A stretch of 64,000 nucleotides of DNA, from positions 1-64,000 of the forward strand of contig NZ_JANQCD010000012.1 of the NCBI RefSeq assembly GCF_026672275.1, in the 5' to 3' direction. The stretch's first letter is position 1. Every line of letters begins with the position of its first letter. The notes under the pieces were generated by a model. That model worked only from the letters and a program-made list of their open reading frames with translations, was not told the DNA's origin and made no database searches. The translations under genes were made by a program, and so were the position numbers. Source of the DNA: Marinifilum sp. D737. GTDB lineage: Bacteria; Bacteroidota; Bacteroidia; Bacteroidales; Marinifilaceae. Positions 48,798 to 58,048 of the stretch are shown one piece after another.

Positions 48798-50186
48798 ATG
48801 GCATTAATTAAATCAATTTCCGGGATACGCGGAACAATTGGAGGAAAAGTAGGCGAAGGTCTTAGTCCTTTAGATGTGGTAAAGTTTTCAGCTGCATATG
48901 GAACTTGGGCAATCAGAAGACATGATGGCAAAAAAATTAAAGTGGTTGTAGGTCGCGACGCTCGAATTTCAGGTGAAATGGTTGATAAGCTTGTAGTTGG
49001 TACATTAATTGGCTTAGGGATTGATGTTGTGGAAATCGGTTTGGCTTCTACGCCAACAACCGAATTTGCAGTAACAGAAGAAAAAGCTGATGGGGGTATC
49101 ATTTTAACTGCAAGTCACAATCCAAAACAATGGAACGCTCTTAAATTATTAAATGAAAAAGGTGAATTCCTTAATGATGAGGATGGAAAGTTAGTGCTAA
49201 GCATTGCAGAGCAAGAAGATTTTCTTTTCGCAGATGTTGATGATTTAGGAAGTATTACTAATGTAGATGATTATACTCAAAAGCATATTGACCATGTTCT
49301 GTCTTTGGATTTGGTAGATGTGGAAGCCATCAAAAAAGCAAATTTCTCAGTAGCTGTTGATGCTGTTAATTCGGTTGGTGGTATTGCAATTCCAGGTATG
49401 CTTCGTGCATTGGGAGTTAAAAATGTAGTAGAATTGTACTGCGAACCAAATGGTCACTTCCCACACAATCCGGAACCACTTCCTGAAAACTTAACTGCTA
49501 TTGCTGATGTAATGAAAGATGGCAAAGCTGATTTGGGTTTTGTTGTCGATCCAGATGTTGACAGACTTGCGATTGTGAACGAGGACGGAAGCATGTTTGG
49601 TGAAGAGTATACTCTTGTAGCTTGTGCTGACTATGTTTTGGCAAATACTCCAGGAAATACGGTTTCAAACCTATCTTCTACACGCGCTCTTCGTGATGTT
49701 ACCGAAAAGCACAATGGAACCTACGAAGCTTCAGCTGTAGGTGAAGTAAACGTTGTAACTAAAATGAAAGCAAAAAATGCTGTAATTGGTGGTGAAGGAA
49801 ACGGTGGAATTATTTACCCTGCCAGTCATTATGGTCGCGATGCTTTGGTTGGTGTAGGTTTATTTTTGAGCCACCTTGCAAAAACAGGAATGAAAGCTTC
49901 TGAAATGAGAGCTTCTTATCCAAACTATTTTATTTCTAAAAACAAGATTGAATTGACTCCGGAAATTGATGTTGATGCGGTTCTTATAGCGATGAAAGAG
50001 AAATATCAACACGAGCAGGTGAATGATATTGATGGTGTGAAGATTGATTTTGCAAACGAATGGGTTCATTTAAGAAAATCTAATACCGAACCAATTATTC
50101 GAATTTATTCGGAAAGTGAGAATGAGGAAACTGCAAATCAATTAGCGGAAAAAATCATTTCAGAGATTAAAGAGATCATTAAATAA
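48798..50186 (+). CDS. glmM: Phosphoglucosamine mutase
   Basis: 462 aa. Phosphohexomutase features: GIRGTIGGKVGEGL at the N-terminus, the phosphoserine loop TASHNPKQWN with Ser106, the metal loop PDVDRLAIV, sugar-binding GGEGNGGII, and the phosphate-binding RKSNTEPIIRIYSE near the end. It interconverts glucosamine-6- and -1-phosphate for UDP-GlcNAc, hence peptidoglycan and LPS. A phosphomannomutase/phosphoglucomutase is the alternative; length and loops fit GlmM as annotated in Bacteroidota. Confidence 0.88.
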   Translation: MALIKSISGIRGTIGGKVGEGLSPLDVVKFSAAYGTWAIRRHDGKKIKVVVGRDARISGEMVDKLVVGTLIGLGIDVVEIGLASTPTTEFAVTEEKADGGIILTASHNPKQWNALKLLNEKGEFLNDEDGKLVLSIAEQEDFLFADVDDLGSITNVDDYTQKHIDHVLSLDLVDVEAIKKANFSVAVDAVNSVGGIAIPGMLRALGVKNVVELYCEPNGHFPHNPEPLPENLTAIADVMKDGKADLGFVVDPDVDRLAIVNEDGSMFGEEYTLVACADYVLANTPGNTVSNLSSTRALRDVTEKHNGTYEASAVGEVNVVTKMKAKNAVIGGEGNGGIIYPASHYGRDALVGVGLFLSHLAKTGMKASEMRASYPNYFISKNKIELTPEIDVDAVLIAMKEKYQHEQVNDIDGVKIDFANEWVHLRKSNTEPIIRIYSESENEETANQLAEKIISEIKEIIK

Positions 50187-50209
50187 TAAAATCTCATATT
50201 TTTTAAGTA

Positions 50210-50242
50210 AAGTGCATTGGTGTTAATCAATGCACTTTTTTT
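50210..50242 (+). terminator. Terminator of glmM
   Basis: AAGTGCATTG and CAATGCACTT arms around an 8-base loop, then a run of T; 23 bases after the stop. Confidence 0.9.
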
Positions 50243-50693
50243 ATTTATAACAGAAAAAAATCCGTAATCGTTTGCGTATTGTGAATTCTGACTGTAGACT
50301 TACAATTTTCATTAATATCAATGAACCAAAAATAAAAAAAAAGGCTCCGCATTTTATGCTGAAATTACTGATAATACTAGAAGACCCGATTATCGTTTAT
50401 TCTTGAAACCTGCTGTATGGGTGTTTTTACCCAATTTTAAAATCTCTAAATATGTGATAAGTTCGATATTTGTTGAGGATTTTTTATATATTTAGAAATA
50501 GCTGTTGGAAAGCAGTTGTTTTTATACTTGCAAATATGGCAATGTACTTATATTTGTTCTCAGAATAGAGAAAAAATTCTACATTAAGATAGAGAAATAA
50601 TTAATAAATCAATGAATATTGCTTACGCAATTTACTGCAAGACTAATGTTATCTAAAGTAAATTGTAAAGCGCCTTACTAAAAACTTACTGAT
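50243..50693. other. Intergenic region upstream of mdh
   Basis: About 450 bp. Holds the mdh promoter (50528-50556) and an otherwise AT-rich sequence; no gene, RNA motif or repeat recognised. The mdh leader would be ~130 bases. Confidence 0.5.
50528..50556 (+). promoter_or_regulatory. Promoter of mdh
   Basis: TTG (50528-50530), an 18-base spacer and TATATTTG (50549-50556): the best complete -33/-7 pair in the window. Confidence 0.6.
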
Positions 50694-51632
50694 ATGAAAA
50701 TTACCGTAGTTGGTGCAGGTAACGTGGGGGCAACCTGTGCAAATTGTATCGCTCAGAAAGAGTTGGCAAACGAAGTTATTGTTGTTGATATTAAAGAAGG
50801 ATTGGCAGAAGGTAAAGCATTAGATATGTGGCAAACTGCTCCTATTAACTACTACGACACAAGAGTTAAAGGTGTAACTAATGATTATACTGCAACAGCA
50901 GGATCTGAAGTTGTTGTGATTACTTCTGGTCTTCCTCGTAAACCGGGTATGAGTCGTGATGACTTAATCGCTACTAACGCCGGTATTGTAAAATCAGTTA
51001 CTGAAAATGTAATTGCTCATTCTCCTGATGCAATCATCATTATCGTATCAAATCCACTTGATGTAATGACTTATGCAGCTTTCTTAACTGCTAAAAAGGC
51101 ATCAAACAAAGTATTTGGTATGGCAGGTGTATTGGATACAGCTCGTTACCGTGCTTTCCTTGCTGAAGAATTAGATGTTAATCCAAAAGATATTCAAGCA
51201 TTGTTGATGGGTGGACACGGTGATACTATGGTACCACTTCCACGTTACACAACTGTAGCAGGTATTCCTGTTACTGAGTTGATCGAAGAAGAAAAATTGA
51301 ACGCTATTATCGAAAGAACTAAATTCGGTGGTGGTGAGCTTGTAAACCTAATGGGTACTTCTGCTTGGTATGCTCCAGGTGCTGCTGCTGCTCAAATGGT
51401 TGAAGCTATCGTTCGTGACCAAAAAAGAATTTTCCCTGTTTGTGCATTGTTGAATGGCGAATACGGAATGAAAGATATTTACCTGGGTGTACCTGTTAAA
51501 TTGGGTAAAAACGGTATCGAAGAAATTATTGAAGTTAAATTGAATGAAGACGAAATGGCATTGTTGAAAGATTCAGCAGAAGCTGTTAAGTCTGTAATGA
51601 AAGTTTTAGATGAAATGAACATTATGGCCTAA
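50694..51632 (+). CDS. mdh: Malate dehydrogenase
   Basis: 312 aa, the LDH-like MDH type. NAD loop GAGNVGATCANCIAQKEL at the start, Asp at the end of beta-2 (VVDIKEG) for NAD, substrate-loop GLPRKPGMSRDDL with the second Arg, VSNPLDVMTYA, and the catalytic His in GGHGDTMVPL. It links malate and oxaloacetate in the TCA cycle. Codon usage is noticeably clean, as expected for a highly expressed gene. Confidence 0.96.
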   Translation: MKITVVGAGNVGATCANCIAQKELANEVIVVDIKEGLAEGKALDMWQTAPINYYDTRVKGVTNDYTATAGSEVVVITSGLPRKPGMSRDDLIATNAGIVKSVTENVIAHSPDAIIIIVSNPLDVMTYAAFLTAKKASNKVFGMAGVLDTARYRAFLAEELDVNPKDIQALLMGGHGDTMVPLPRYTTVAGIPVTELIEEEKLNAIIERTKFGGGELVNLMGTSAWYAPGAAAAQMVEAIVRDQKRIFPVCALLNGEYGMKDIYLGVPVKLGKNGIEEIIEVKLNEDEMALLKDSAEAVKSVMKVLDEMNIMA

Positions 51633-51657
51633 TCGGTTCATTTTATTAAAGGGAAGA

Positions 51658-51688
51658 GGTCATCTCATTTGAGATGACCTTTTTTTTT
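51658..51688 (+). terminator. Terminator of mdh
   Basis: AGGTCATCTCA and TGAGATGACCT are perfect 11-base arms with a two-base centre, then nine T. Confidence 0.92.
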
Positions 51689-51805
51689 CCAATTCTCAAA
51701 CCCTCTTTAATCAAATGGATACTCATTTACTCAAGAATCTGTTTGTAGATTAACTCTCAATCACTTTTGTTCAGTATTCATGTGGTAAAATAGCTTTCCT
51801 TTTGG

Positions 51806-51813
51806 TATATTTG
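51806..51813 (+). promoter_or_regulatory. -7 element (TATATTTG) of the retropepsin-like gene
   Basis: Exact octamer, 25 bases before ATG 51839; supports that ATG over the in-frame upstream start at 51821. Confidence 0.5.
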
Positions 51814-51838
51814 CTATCCTTTGTTGAAATTGAAGAAC

Positions 51839-52264
51839 ATGATAGAGATACCGATAGAGATTGTAGAATTAGAAGAGAATAGTTTTCATCTGATGATTGA
51901 GTGTGAAATTAACTCTGGTCAGAAAGGTGAAATGGTGATCGATACCGGTGCCTCTAAAACGGTTCTTGACAAAAATTTTGTTGACGATTATCAAAAAGCA
52001 ACTCAAGAAGAATCTGAAGTAAAATCAAGAGGATTAGGCGAGGGTAGCATAGAAACAGAGATGGCTAAAATCGATCGTTTTCAGATTGGAACTCTATGCA
52101 TAAACCACTTTTCTTGTGCCTTGATTGACCTATCGGGAATTAATGAAATGTACCGCCAATATTGCAATCGAGAGATTTGTGGATTGCTGGGTAGCGACTT
52201 CCTTTTAAAGTACAATGGAATTATTGATTACAGAAGGAGAGTTTTGCAATTAAACAAAGAGTAA
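51839..52264 (+). CDS. Retropepsin-like aspartyl protease fold protein
   Basis: 141 aa from ATG 51839. One DTGAS motif at 35-39 (MVIDTGASKTVLD) and a later hydrophobic-Gly element CGLLGSDFL, the pattern of single-domain retropepsin-like proteins that act as dimers. No signal peptide or membrane segment, so cytoplasmic. Relatives in bacteria are largely uncharacterised. Single gene. Confidence 0.78.
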   Translation: MIEIPIEIVELEENSFHLMIECEINSGQKGEMVIDTGASKTVLDKNFVDDYQKATQEESEVKSRGLGEGSIETEMAKIDRFQIGTLCINHFSCALIDLSGINEMYRQYCNREICGLLGSDFLLKYNGIIDYRRRVLQLNKE

Positions 52265-52341
52265 GCATGCAGGATTTACAAAGGACTGAAAATCCATAAA
52301 ATGCTAGTAATTATTGAACAAAGGAATTAGAAAAAAATTAA

Positions 52342-52349
52342 TATATTTG
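52342..52349 (+). promoter_or_regulatory. -7 element (TATATTTG) of secDF
   Basis: Exact octamer, 65 bases before the secDF ATG. A TTG lies 25 bases upstream, a little far for a standard -33. Confidence 0.5.
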
Positions 52350-52414
52350 TGCGTTAATTTGCGGTTGAAAGTATAAAATACCACATAAAATAAGAATTTA
52401 ATAAACCTAAACAC

Positions 52415-55396
52415 ATGCGAAATAAAGGAGCGATTCGTCTACTCGCTATTGTCTTTGCGTTAGTGAGTTTGTATCAATTGACTTTTACTTACGTAACGAA
52501 AAAAGTTGAAAAGGAAGCTCGAGAGTTTGGAGCTGGCGACATTAAGAAAGAACAAAACTACCTTGACTCTATTAGAGGAGAAGGGGTTTACAATTTCTTA
52601 TGGTTGAAGAATTACACTTACAAAGAGTGTAAGGAGTTGGAAATGAACTTAGGGCTAGACCTTAAGGGAGGTATGAACGTTACAATGGAAGTTTCTGTTG
52701 TTGATATCATCAGAGCGATGGCTAACAACAGCAAGGATGAAACTTTTAATGCTGCCATTGCCAAAGCAAAACAAATGCAGGCAAACAGTGGTAAAGGATT
52801 CGTTGAGTTGTTCGGACAAGCATTCGAGCAAATCGATCCTAACGCTCAGTTATCATCTCCTGATATCTTCGGTACCCTTGAGATGAAAGACAAGATTCCT
52901 TTTGGAGCTTCAAACGCAGAGGTGTTAAAGGTGATCAAGGAAGAAACTGACGGCGCGATTGATAATACTTACAATATTCTTCGCTCTCGTATCGACCGTT
53001 TCGGTGTTGCTCAGCCAAACATCCAAAAAGCGGATGTGTCGGGTCGTATCATCATCGAACTTCCAGGTATTAAAGATGCTGCTCGTGTACGTAAGCTTCT
53101 TCAAGGAACTGCAAGTCTTGAGTTCTGGGAAACTTACAGTGCTCCTGAAGTAATGCAGTACTTAAATGCAGCAAATACAAAACTTGCCGAAATTAACAAT
53201 GCAGGCGATGTTGAAGAAGAAGCTGCTACCGAAGAGGTAAAAAAAGAAGCAAAAGATGAAGATGTTGCTCTTTTAGATAAAATTGAAGAAGAAGGTGCTC
53301 AGGATTCATTGGCTACATCGCAAGATGCAAAAGCAATGGCTAAAATGTATCCATTGTTCTCAATCCTGAACCCAACTCAACAAGGTGGATCTTCAAAAGC
53401 AGTTGTGGGTATGGCTCACGTTAAGGATACTGCTGAGGTGAATGGTGTAATGGCAATGCCTGCCATTAAATCAGTACTACCTCGTAACTTGAAATTCTTC
53501 TGGGGTGTTAAGCCTATTGACGAAGCAGGTAATGTATTCGAATTATTTGCTATTAAAGTAACAAGCCGCGATGGTAAAGCTCCATTGGATGGTGATGCCG
53601 TTACTTCAGCACGCGAGCAAGTTGACCAACAAACTGCGAAATACGAAGTTTCGATGAGTATGAGTGGTGAAGGTGCTAAAACTTGGGCCCGTTTAACCAA
53701 AGACAATGTAAACCGTGCAATTGCAATTGTATTGGACGGATATGTATATTCTGCACCAAATGTATTAGGAGAAATTAAAGGTGGTCAGTCAAGCATTAGT
53801 GGTGACTTTACTGTTGCTGAAGCAAAAGACTTGGCAAACATCTTGAAGTCAGGTAAACTTCCTGCTCCGGCTCATATTATTGCCGACGAAGTTGTTGGTC
53901 CATCTCTAGGTAAAGAGTCAATCCAAAAAGGTATGTACTCATTTATCATTGCTTTCGTGTTGGTATTGGTTTACATGTTCTTCTTCTACAGTAAAGGTGC
54001 AGGTTTAGCAGCTAACATTGCATTGATTACAAACTTGTTATTCATCTTTGGGGTGTTGGCTTCATTGGGAGCTGTTCTTACTTTACCAGGTATTGCGGGT
54101 ATTGTATTAACAATCGGTATGTCGGTTGATGCGAACGTACTGATTTATGAGCGTATTCAGGAAGAGTTGAAATCAGGCAAAGGATTAGGTCTTGCAATCT
54201 CTGATGGTTATAAGAATGCTTACTCTGCAATTATCGATGGTAACATCACTACCTTATTAACTGGTATCATTCTTTACTTATTCGGTGAAGGTCCAATTAA
54301 AGGTTTTGCAACTACATTGGTAATCGGTATTTTCTCATCATTGTTTGCTGCAATCTTTATTACAAGATTAATTTTTGAAGCACAAACTGCACGTAATCGT
54401 AACGTTACTTTCGCAACTAAATTTACCGATAACTGGTTGAGAAACTCTGCTGTTACTTTCTTACAGAAAAGAAAAGTATTCTACGTAATTTCTGGTGCTG
54501 CTATTGTATTAAGTGTTGTATCACTTTCTACAAAAGGTTTGAACCAAGGTATCGATTTTACTGGAGGTAGAACTTACGTTGTAGCTTTCGATAAGGCAGT
54601 AGGTGTTGAAGATGTTGCTAAATCATTGGAAACTGTATATGGTCACGCTCCGGAAGTAAAAACTTTTGGTGGTGCTAACCAGGTTAAAATTTCTACCAAA
54701 TACAAGATTGAAGAATCAGGAACAGAAGTAGATGATGAAGTAGAAAATCTGCTTTACCAAGGATTAAAACCATATCTTGCTGATGGAACAAGCAAAGCTG
54801 ATTTCTTGGAAGACAACCGAAAAATGTCTCAGAAAGTAGGTCCTACCATTGCTGATGATATTCGTACTTCTGCATTGTGGTCTATCTTGGGTGCATTAAT
54901 TGTGATCTTCCTATACATCATGGTTCGTTTCTCGAACTGGCAGTATGGTTTAGGTGCGGTTGCTGCATTGGCTCACGACTCGATCATCGTATTGGGTATC
55001 TTCTCTGTTGGATATGGATTATTGCCATTCTCATTAGAGATCGATCAGGCATTTATTGCAGCCATCCTTACAGTAGTTGGTTACTCTATTAACGATACCG
55101 TGGTAGTATTCGACCGTATTCGTGAGTACTTGGGATTATATCCTAAGCGCGATCGCGAAGAGGTTGTAAACAAAGCCTTGAACAGTACAATGCGTCGTAC
55201 ATTTAGTACATCGCTTTCTACAATGGTAGTATTATTGGCAATCTTCTTGTTCGGTGGTACTTCAATTCAAGGATTTACATTTGCATTGCTAGTTGGTGTT
55301 ATGGTAGGTACATACTCATCACTATTCATTGCATCTCCTATTGCTTACGACACAAGCTTACGTGTTCAAAAAGTAGTAGACAAAAGAAAGAAATAA
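52415..55396 (+). CDS. secDF: Fused protein translocase subunit SecDF
   Basis: 993 aa, a single-chain SecD-SecF as is usual in Bacteroidota. SecD half: one N-terminal membrane helix, LGLDLKGGMNVTMEV, a large periplasmic head, then six-helix RND unit with GMSVDANVLIYERIQEEL. SecF half from ~670: GIDFTGGRTYVVAF and the matching SINDTVVVFDRIREYLG. It uses the proton gradient to pull preproteins through SecYEG. An acidic ~50-residue stretch at ~265-310 (EEEAATEEVKKEAKDED) is inserted in the head. Single gene. Confidence 0.97.
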   Translation: MRNKGAIRLLAIVFALVSLYQLTFTYVTKKVEKEAREFGAGDIKKEQNYLDSIRGEGVYNFLWLKNYTYKECKELEMNLGLDLKGGMNVTMEVSVVDIIRAMANNSKDETFNAAIAKAKQMQANSGKGFVELFGQAFEQIDPNAQLSSPDIFGTLEMKDKIPFGASNAEVLKVIKEETDGAIDNTYNILRSRIDRFGVAQPNIQKADVSGRIIIELPGIKDAARVRKLLQGTASLEFWETYSAPEVMQYLNAANTKLAEINNAGDVEEEAATEEVKKEAKDEDVALLDKIEEEGAQDSLATSQDAKAMAKMYPLFSILNPTQQGGSSKAVVGMAHVKDTAEVNGVMAMPAIKSVLPRNLKFFWGVKPIDEAGNVFELFAIKVTSRDGKAPLDGDAVTSAREQVDQQTAKYEVSMSMSGEGAKTWARLTKDNVNRAIAIVLDGYVYSAPNVLGEIKGGQSSISGDFTVAEAKDLANILKSGKLPAPAHIIADEVVGPSLGKESIQKGMYSFIIAFVLVLVYMFFFYSKGAGLAANIALITNLLFIFGVLASLGAVLTLPGIAGIVLTIGMSVDANVLIYERIQEELKSGKGLGLAISDGYKNAYSAIIDGNITTLLTGIILYLFGEGPIKGFATTLVIGIFSSLFAAIFITRLIFEAQTARNRNVTFATKFTDNWLRNSAVTFLQKRKVFYVISGAAIVLSVVSLSTKGLNQGIDFTGGRTYVVAFDKAVGVEDVAKSLETVYGHAPEVKTFGGANQVKISTKYKIEESGTEVDDEVENLLYQGLKPYLADGTSKADFLEDNRKMSQKVGPTIADDIRTSALWSILGALIVIFLYIMVRFSNWQYGLGAVAALAHDSIIVLGIFSVGYGLLPFSLEIDQAFIAAILTVVGYSINDTVVVFDRIREYLGLYPKRDREEVVNKALNSTMRRTFSTSLSTMVVLLAIFLFGGTSIQGFTFALLVGVMVGTYSSLFIASPIAYDTSLRVQKVVDKRKK

Positions 55397-55416
55397 TTGA
55401 ACTTTCAATAAATTTC

Positions 55417-55452
55417 ATCCCCCGGCCTATTGGTTCGGGGGATTTTTATTTT
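55417..55452 (+). terminator. Terminator of secDF
   Basis: ATCCCCCG and CGGGGGAT arms, then a T-rich tail; 20 bases after the stop. Confidence 0.9.
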
Positions 55453-55540
55453 AGGGCGTTCCCTCCTTCGTCGGTCGGGCTTTTCGTTGCTACTCCTCGC
55501 TCGTTCCTCGCTGTGGGGTATCCACTCCAATCCCTAACGC
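55451..55540. repeat. Dispersed-repeat-like element (GGGCGTTCCC type)
   Basis: Bounded by TTAGGGCGTTCCC on the left and TCCCTAACGC on the right, with TTCGTCGGTCGGGC and a direct repeat TCCTCGCT inside. G+C content is well above the surroundings. From memory, similar TTAGGGCGTTCCC...CCCTAACGC blocks occur as intergenic repeats in many Bacteroidota; the TTAGG/CCTAA ends recall integron attC sites only loosely. Confidence 0.5.
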
Positions 55541-55980
55541 AAAAGGCAGTAAATCTCCAGCTGTACCAATTAGGGCTGTAAGTACGAGCCCATAATGATA
55601 ACCTGTTTTCCTGCAATTGGGAATCCGAAGGCCAGTCGGAATTCCAAACTGCAAATTTTAATTCCGTAAGGAAACCAATATCAACTATTGCCGCGGTGCT
55701 CTGTTTCTGCTTTGGTTAAATTTGCCCTATGCTCCTCTTCGCATTCTGTGGTTCAATATTTTTCATATGCATTTTTTTTTAAACCACAAATTACACAGAG
55801 ATTGGTGATTTGGAGGATTTGGTTGTTTGCGATTGAATTCCACTGTAAATATTACGGTACATCGCATGTTTGTGCGATTTTTGCAAGGTTCACATCCTCA
55901 CCAAATATGGCATTTAAAATTTTCTGGTTCGTTCGCATACAAGTATGAACAACTATCGTATTAATTTGAAATTTCTTAGG
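55541..55980. other. Intergenic region between repeat element and tatA
   Basis: About 440 bp. An imperfect hairpin TTGGGAATCCGA/TCGGAATTCCAA lies at ~55617-55652, and a TCTGTGGTT / AACCACAAATTACACAGA pair at ~55748-55799 resembles a common Bacteroidota intergenic motif. An 86-codon frame at 55688 has no protein features. Confidence 0.45.
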
Positions 55981-55988
55981 TATATTTG
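55981..55988 (+). promoter_or_regulatory. -7 element (TATATTTG) of tatA
   Basis: Exact octamer ending 17 bases before ATG 56006, which would make the leader only ~10 bases; supports ATG 56006 rather than the in-frame GTG at 55988. Confidence 0.5.
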
Positions 55989-56005
55989 TGAAAAATATTC
56001 ATCAG

Positions 56006-56233
56006 ATGGAAAGCATACTTTTATTTATTAGTGGAGCGGAAATTGTTATTGTTCTGGTTGTAATTCTCCTACTTTTTGGATCGAAAAAAATTCCAGAATT
56101 GGCCCAAGGTCTTGGCAAAGGAATGAAAGAATTCAAACGAGCGGCCGACGATATCAAAAAGGAAATAAAAGATGAAACCGATATTATTGATAATATCAAG
56201 GATTTTAAGGATGATATCAATAAGAAGCTATAG
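56006..56233 (+). CDS. tatA: Sec-independent translocase TatA
   Basis: 75 aa from ATG 56006. One N-terminal membrane helix ([18 protein letters not shown]), the [16 protein letters not shown] hinge and amphipathic helix, then a charged tail rich in Asp, Glu and Lys. It forms the pore of the twin-arginine pathway for folded proteins. No tatC is adjacent, so the rest of the system must be elsewhere. Confidence 0.92.
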   Translation: MESILLFISGAEIVIVLVVILLLFGSKKIPELAQGLGKGMKEFKRAADDIKKEIKDETDIIDNIKDFKDDINKKL

Positions 56234-56444
56234 AAACGAGTAGATTTGTTTTTAGAGTTTTTTATCAATGAACAAATGAAGAGTAATAAGGCAAATTTCA
56301 TACGAATAGTGCTTCTATTAAATGGAATTTAAGGAAGTTAGGCTTCATTTGTTCATATAAAAAGAATGAAGGATAAATTTTAATCAGTTTCTTTAAACAG
56401 GAAAATGCCTTTCTTATCCTTCCCGGATAAATTTTATCATATCA

Positions 56445-57380
56445 ATGGACTATATTTATTTACTATTGGGATTTATAATCCTATTGTATAGTGGCGATCT
56501 GCTTGTAAAAGGAGGAGTTGCCCTTGCATCGCATTTTAAAATTTCAACCTTGGTGGTTGGAGTTACCGTTGTATCTTTTGGTACTTCGGCTCCCGAACTC
56601 TTTGTTAGTTTAGATGCAGCTCTTAGCGGTAGTCCGGATATTTCTATTGGAAATGTGGTGGGGTCGAATATCTCCAACATTGCCTTAGTACTTGGTTTTA
56701 CAGCTATTTTATTGCCCTTGCCGGTTCGTAGTAATTCCATTAAATACGATTGGCCGGTTATGATGGGAGCATCGCTTTTGTTCTATATTTTTGCTCTAAA
56801 TGGTAAACTTCAAACCATAGAAGGAATTGCATTTGTTGTATTGTTGATTTTCTTTATGGTATGGACCATTTGGAATTCGAGAAGAGAAAACAGAAACCTT
56901 TCGGAGGAAGCAAAAACAGCTAAACAATCTATTCCGGTTGCAGTATTATTAATTGCAGCATCATCGCTTGGATTGTATTTTGGAGCCAGCCTGTTGGTAG
57001 GAAGCGCAAAAAATATTGCCTTTGATTTTGGTGTGAGCGAACGTGTAATTGGATTGACCATAGTTGCCTTTGGAACATCGGTTCCCGAATTGGCGACCTC
57101 GGCTGTTGCTGCTTATAAAAAAGAAATGGACATTTCCATAGGGAATATTATTGGATCAAATATCTTTAATGTTCTTGGCGTACTTGGAGTAACATCTATC
57201 ATTAAGAATATACGAGTAAGTGCTGAAATTATTTCTTTTGATGCATTGTTTATGCTCGCAGTATCGGTGCTATTGTTCTTGTTGATTTTGCCTTTGAAAA
57301 AAGGAAAACTGCACAGATGGAAGGGTGTTTTATTGCTTTCATCTTACCTATTTTATGTATATTTGGTTTTTATGAAATAA
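56445..57380 (+). CDS. Calcium/sodium antiporter
   Basis: 311 aa, ten membrane segments. Two inverted alpha-repeats are clear: GTSAPELFVSL with VVGSNISNIALVLG, and GTSVPELATSA with IIGSNIFNVLGVLG, whose Glu, Asn and Ser bind the ions. K+-independent Na/Ca exchanger family (YrbG-like). The following ATPase gene starts within a few bases, so the two share an operon. Confidence 0.92.
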   Translation: MDYIYLLLGFIILLYSGDLLVKGGVALASHFKISTLVVGVTVVSFGTSAPELFVSLDAALSGSPDISIGNVVGSNISNIALVLGFTAILLPLPVRSNSIKYDWPVMMGASLLFYIFALNGKLQTIEGIAFVVLLIFFMVWTIWNSRRENRNLSEEAKTAKQSIPVAVLLIAASSLGLYFGASLLVGSAKNIAFDFGVSERVIGLTIVAFGTSVPELATSAVAAYKKEMDISIGNIIGSNIFNVLGVLGVTSIIKNIRVSAEIISFDALFMLAVSVLLFLLILPLKKGKLHRWKGVLLLSSYLFYVYLVFMK

Positions 57381-57383
57381 TTG

Positions 57384-58043
57384 ATGAGTATGATTAGTGC
57401 AGAACAAATCAAAAAGAGTTTTGGCGAAGTAAATGTTCTTAAGGGAGTTGACCTTACCATTGGAAAAGGAGAGATTGTATCAGTTGTGGGAGCCAGTGGT
57501 GCTGGAAAAACCACTCTGCTTCAAATTCTGGGTACTCTTGATCGACCTGATAGTGGAGCCATTGTTTACGACGGTACCAATGTGGCTACATTAAACGAAA
57601 AGGATTTGTCTGCATTTCGCAATTCAAATATTGGATTTGTTTTCCAGTTTCATCATTTATTGCCTGAGTTTACTGCCTTGGAAAATGTTTGTATTCCTGC
57701 ATACATTGCAAAAAAATCGAAGGCGGAAGCTACAGAAAGAGCGAAGGAGCTTTTGGAAATGTTGAACCTGGAACACAGAATGGACCACAAGCCTTCAGAA
57801 TTATCGGGAGGTGAGAAGCAAAGGGTTGCAGTTGCCAGAGCACTCATAAACGATCCTTTGGTGATTCTTGCCGATGAACCTTCAGGAAACCTTGATTCCA
57901 AAACCAGACAGGAATTGCACGAACTTTTTTTTACGCTAAGAGATAAATTCAATCAGACGTTTGTAATTGTAACCCACGATTTGGAATTGGCCGAAATGTC
58001 TGATCGAAAAATAGTCATCTCCGATGGGTTGATCGAAAAATAA
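57384..58043 (+). CDS. lolD: ABC transporter ATP-binding protein, LolD-like
   Basis: 219 aa from ATG 57384 (57390 also possible). Walker [10 protein letters not shown], signature [15 protein letters not shown], Walker [13 protein letters not shown], and the H-loop THDLE. The pattern and the family fit MacB/LolD ATPases, which power LolC/E lipoprotein extraction. Its permease is not adjacent: a LolC/E-like protein lies at 16 kb, possibly its partner. Lies 3 bases after the antiporter stop and five bases before the TIGR02757 gene. Confidence 0.87.
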   Translation: MSMISAEQIKKSFGEVNVLKGVDLTIGKGEIVSVVGASGAGKTTLLQILGTLDRPDSGAIVYDGTNVATLNEKDLSAFRNSNIGFVFQFHHLLPEFTALENVCIPAYIAKKSKAEATERAKELLEMLNLEHRMDHKPSELSGGEKQRVAVARALINDPLVILADEPSGNLDSKTRQELHELFFTLRDKFNQTFVIVTHDLELAEMSDRKIVISDGLIEK

Positions 58044-58048
58044 GCAAT

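Noticed and set aside
55688-55948. 86-codon frame
   Set aside because: Lies in a repeat-containing gap; sequence resembles common noncoding spacers and has no domain.
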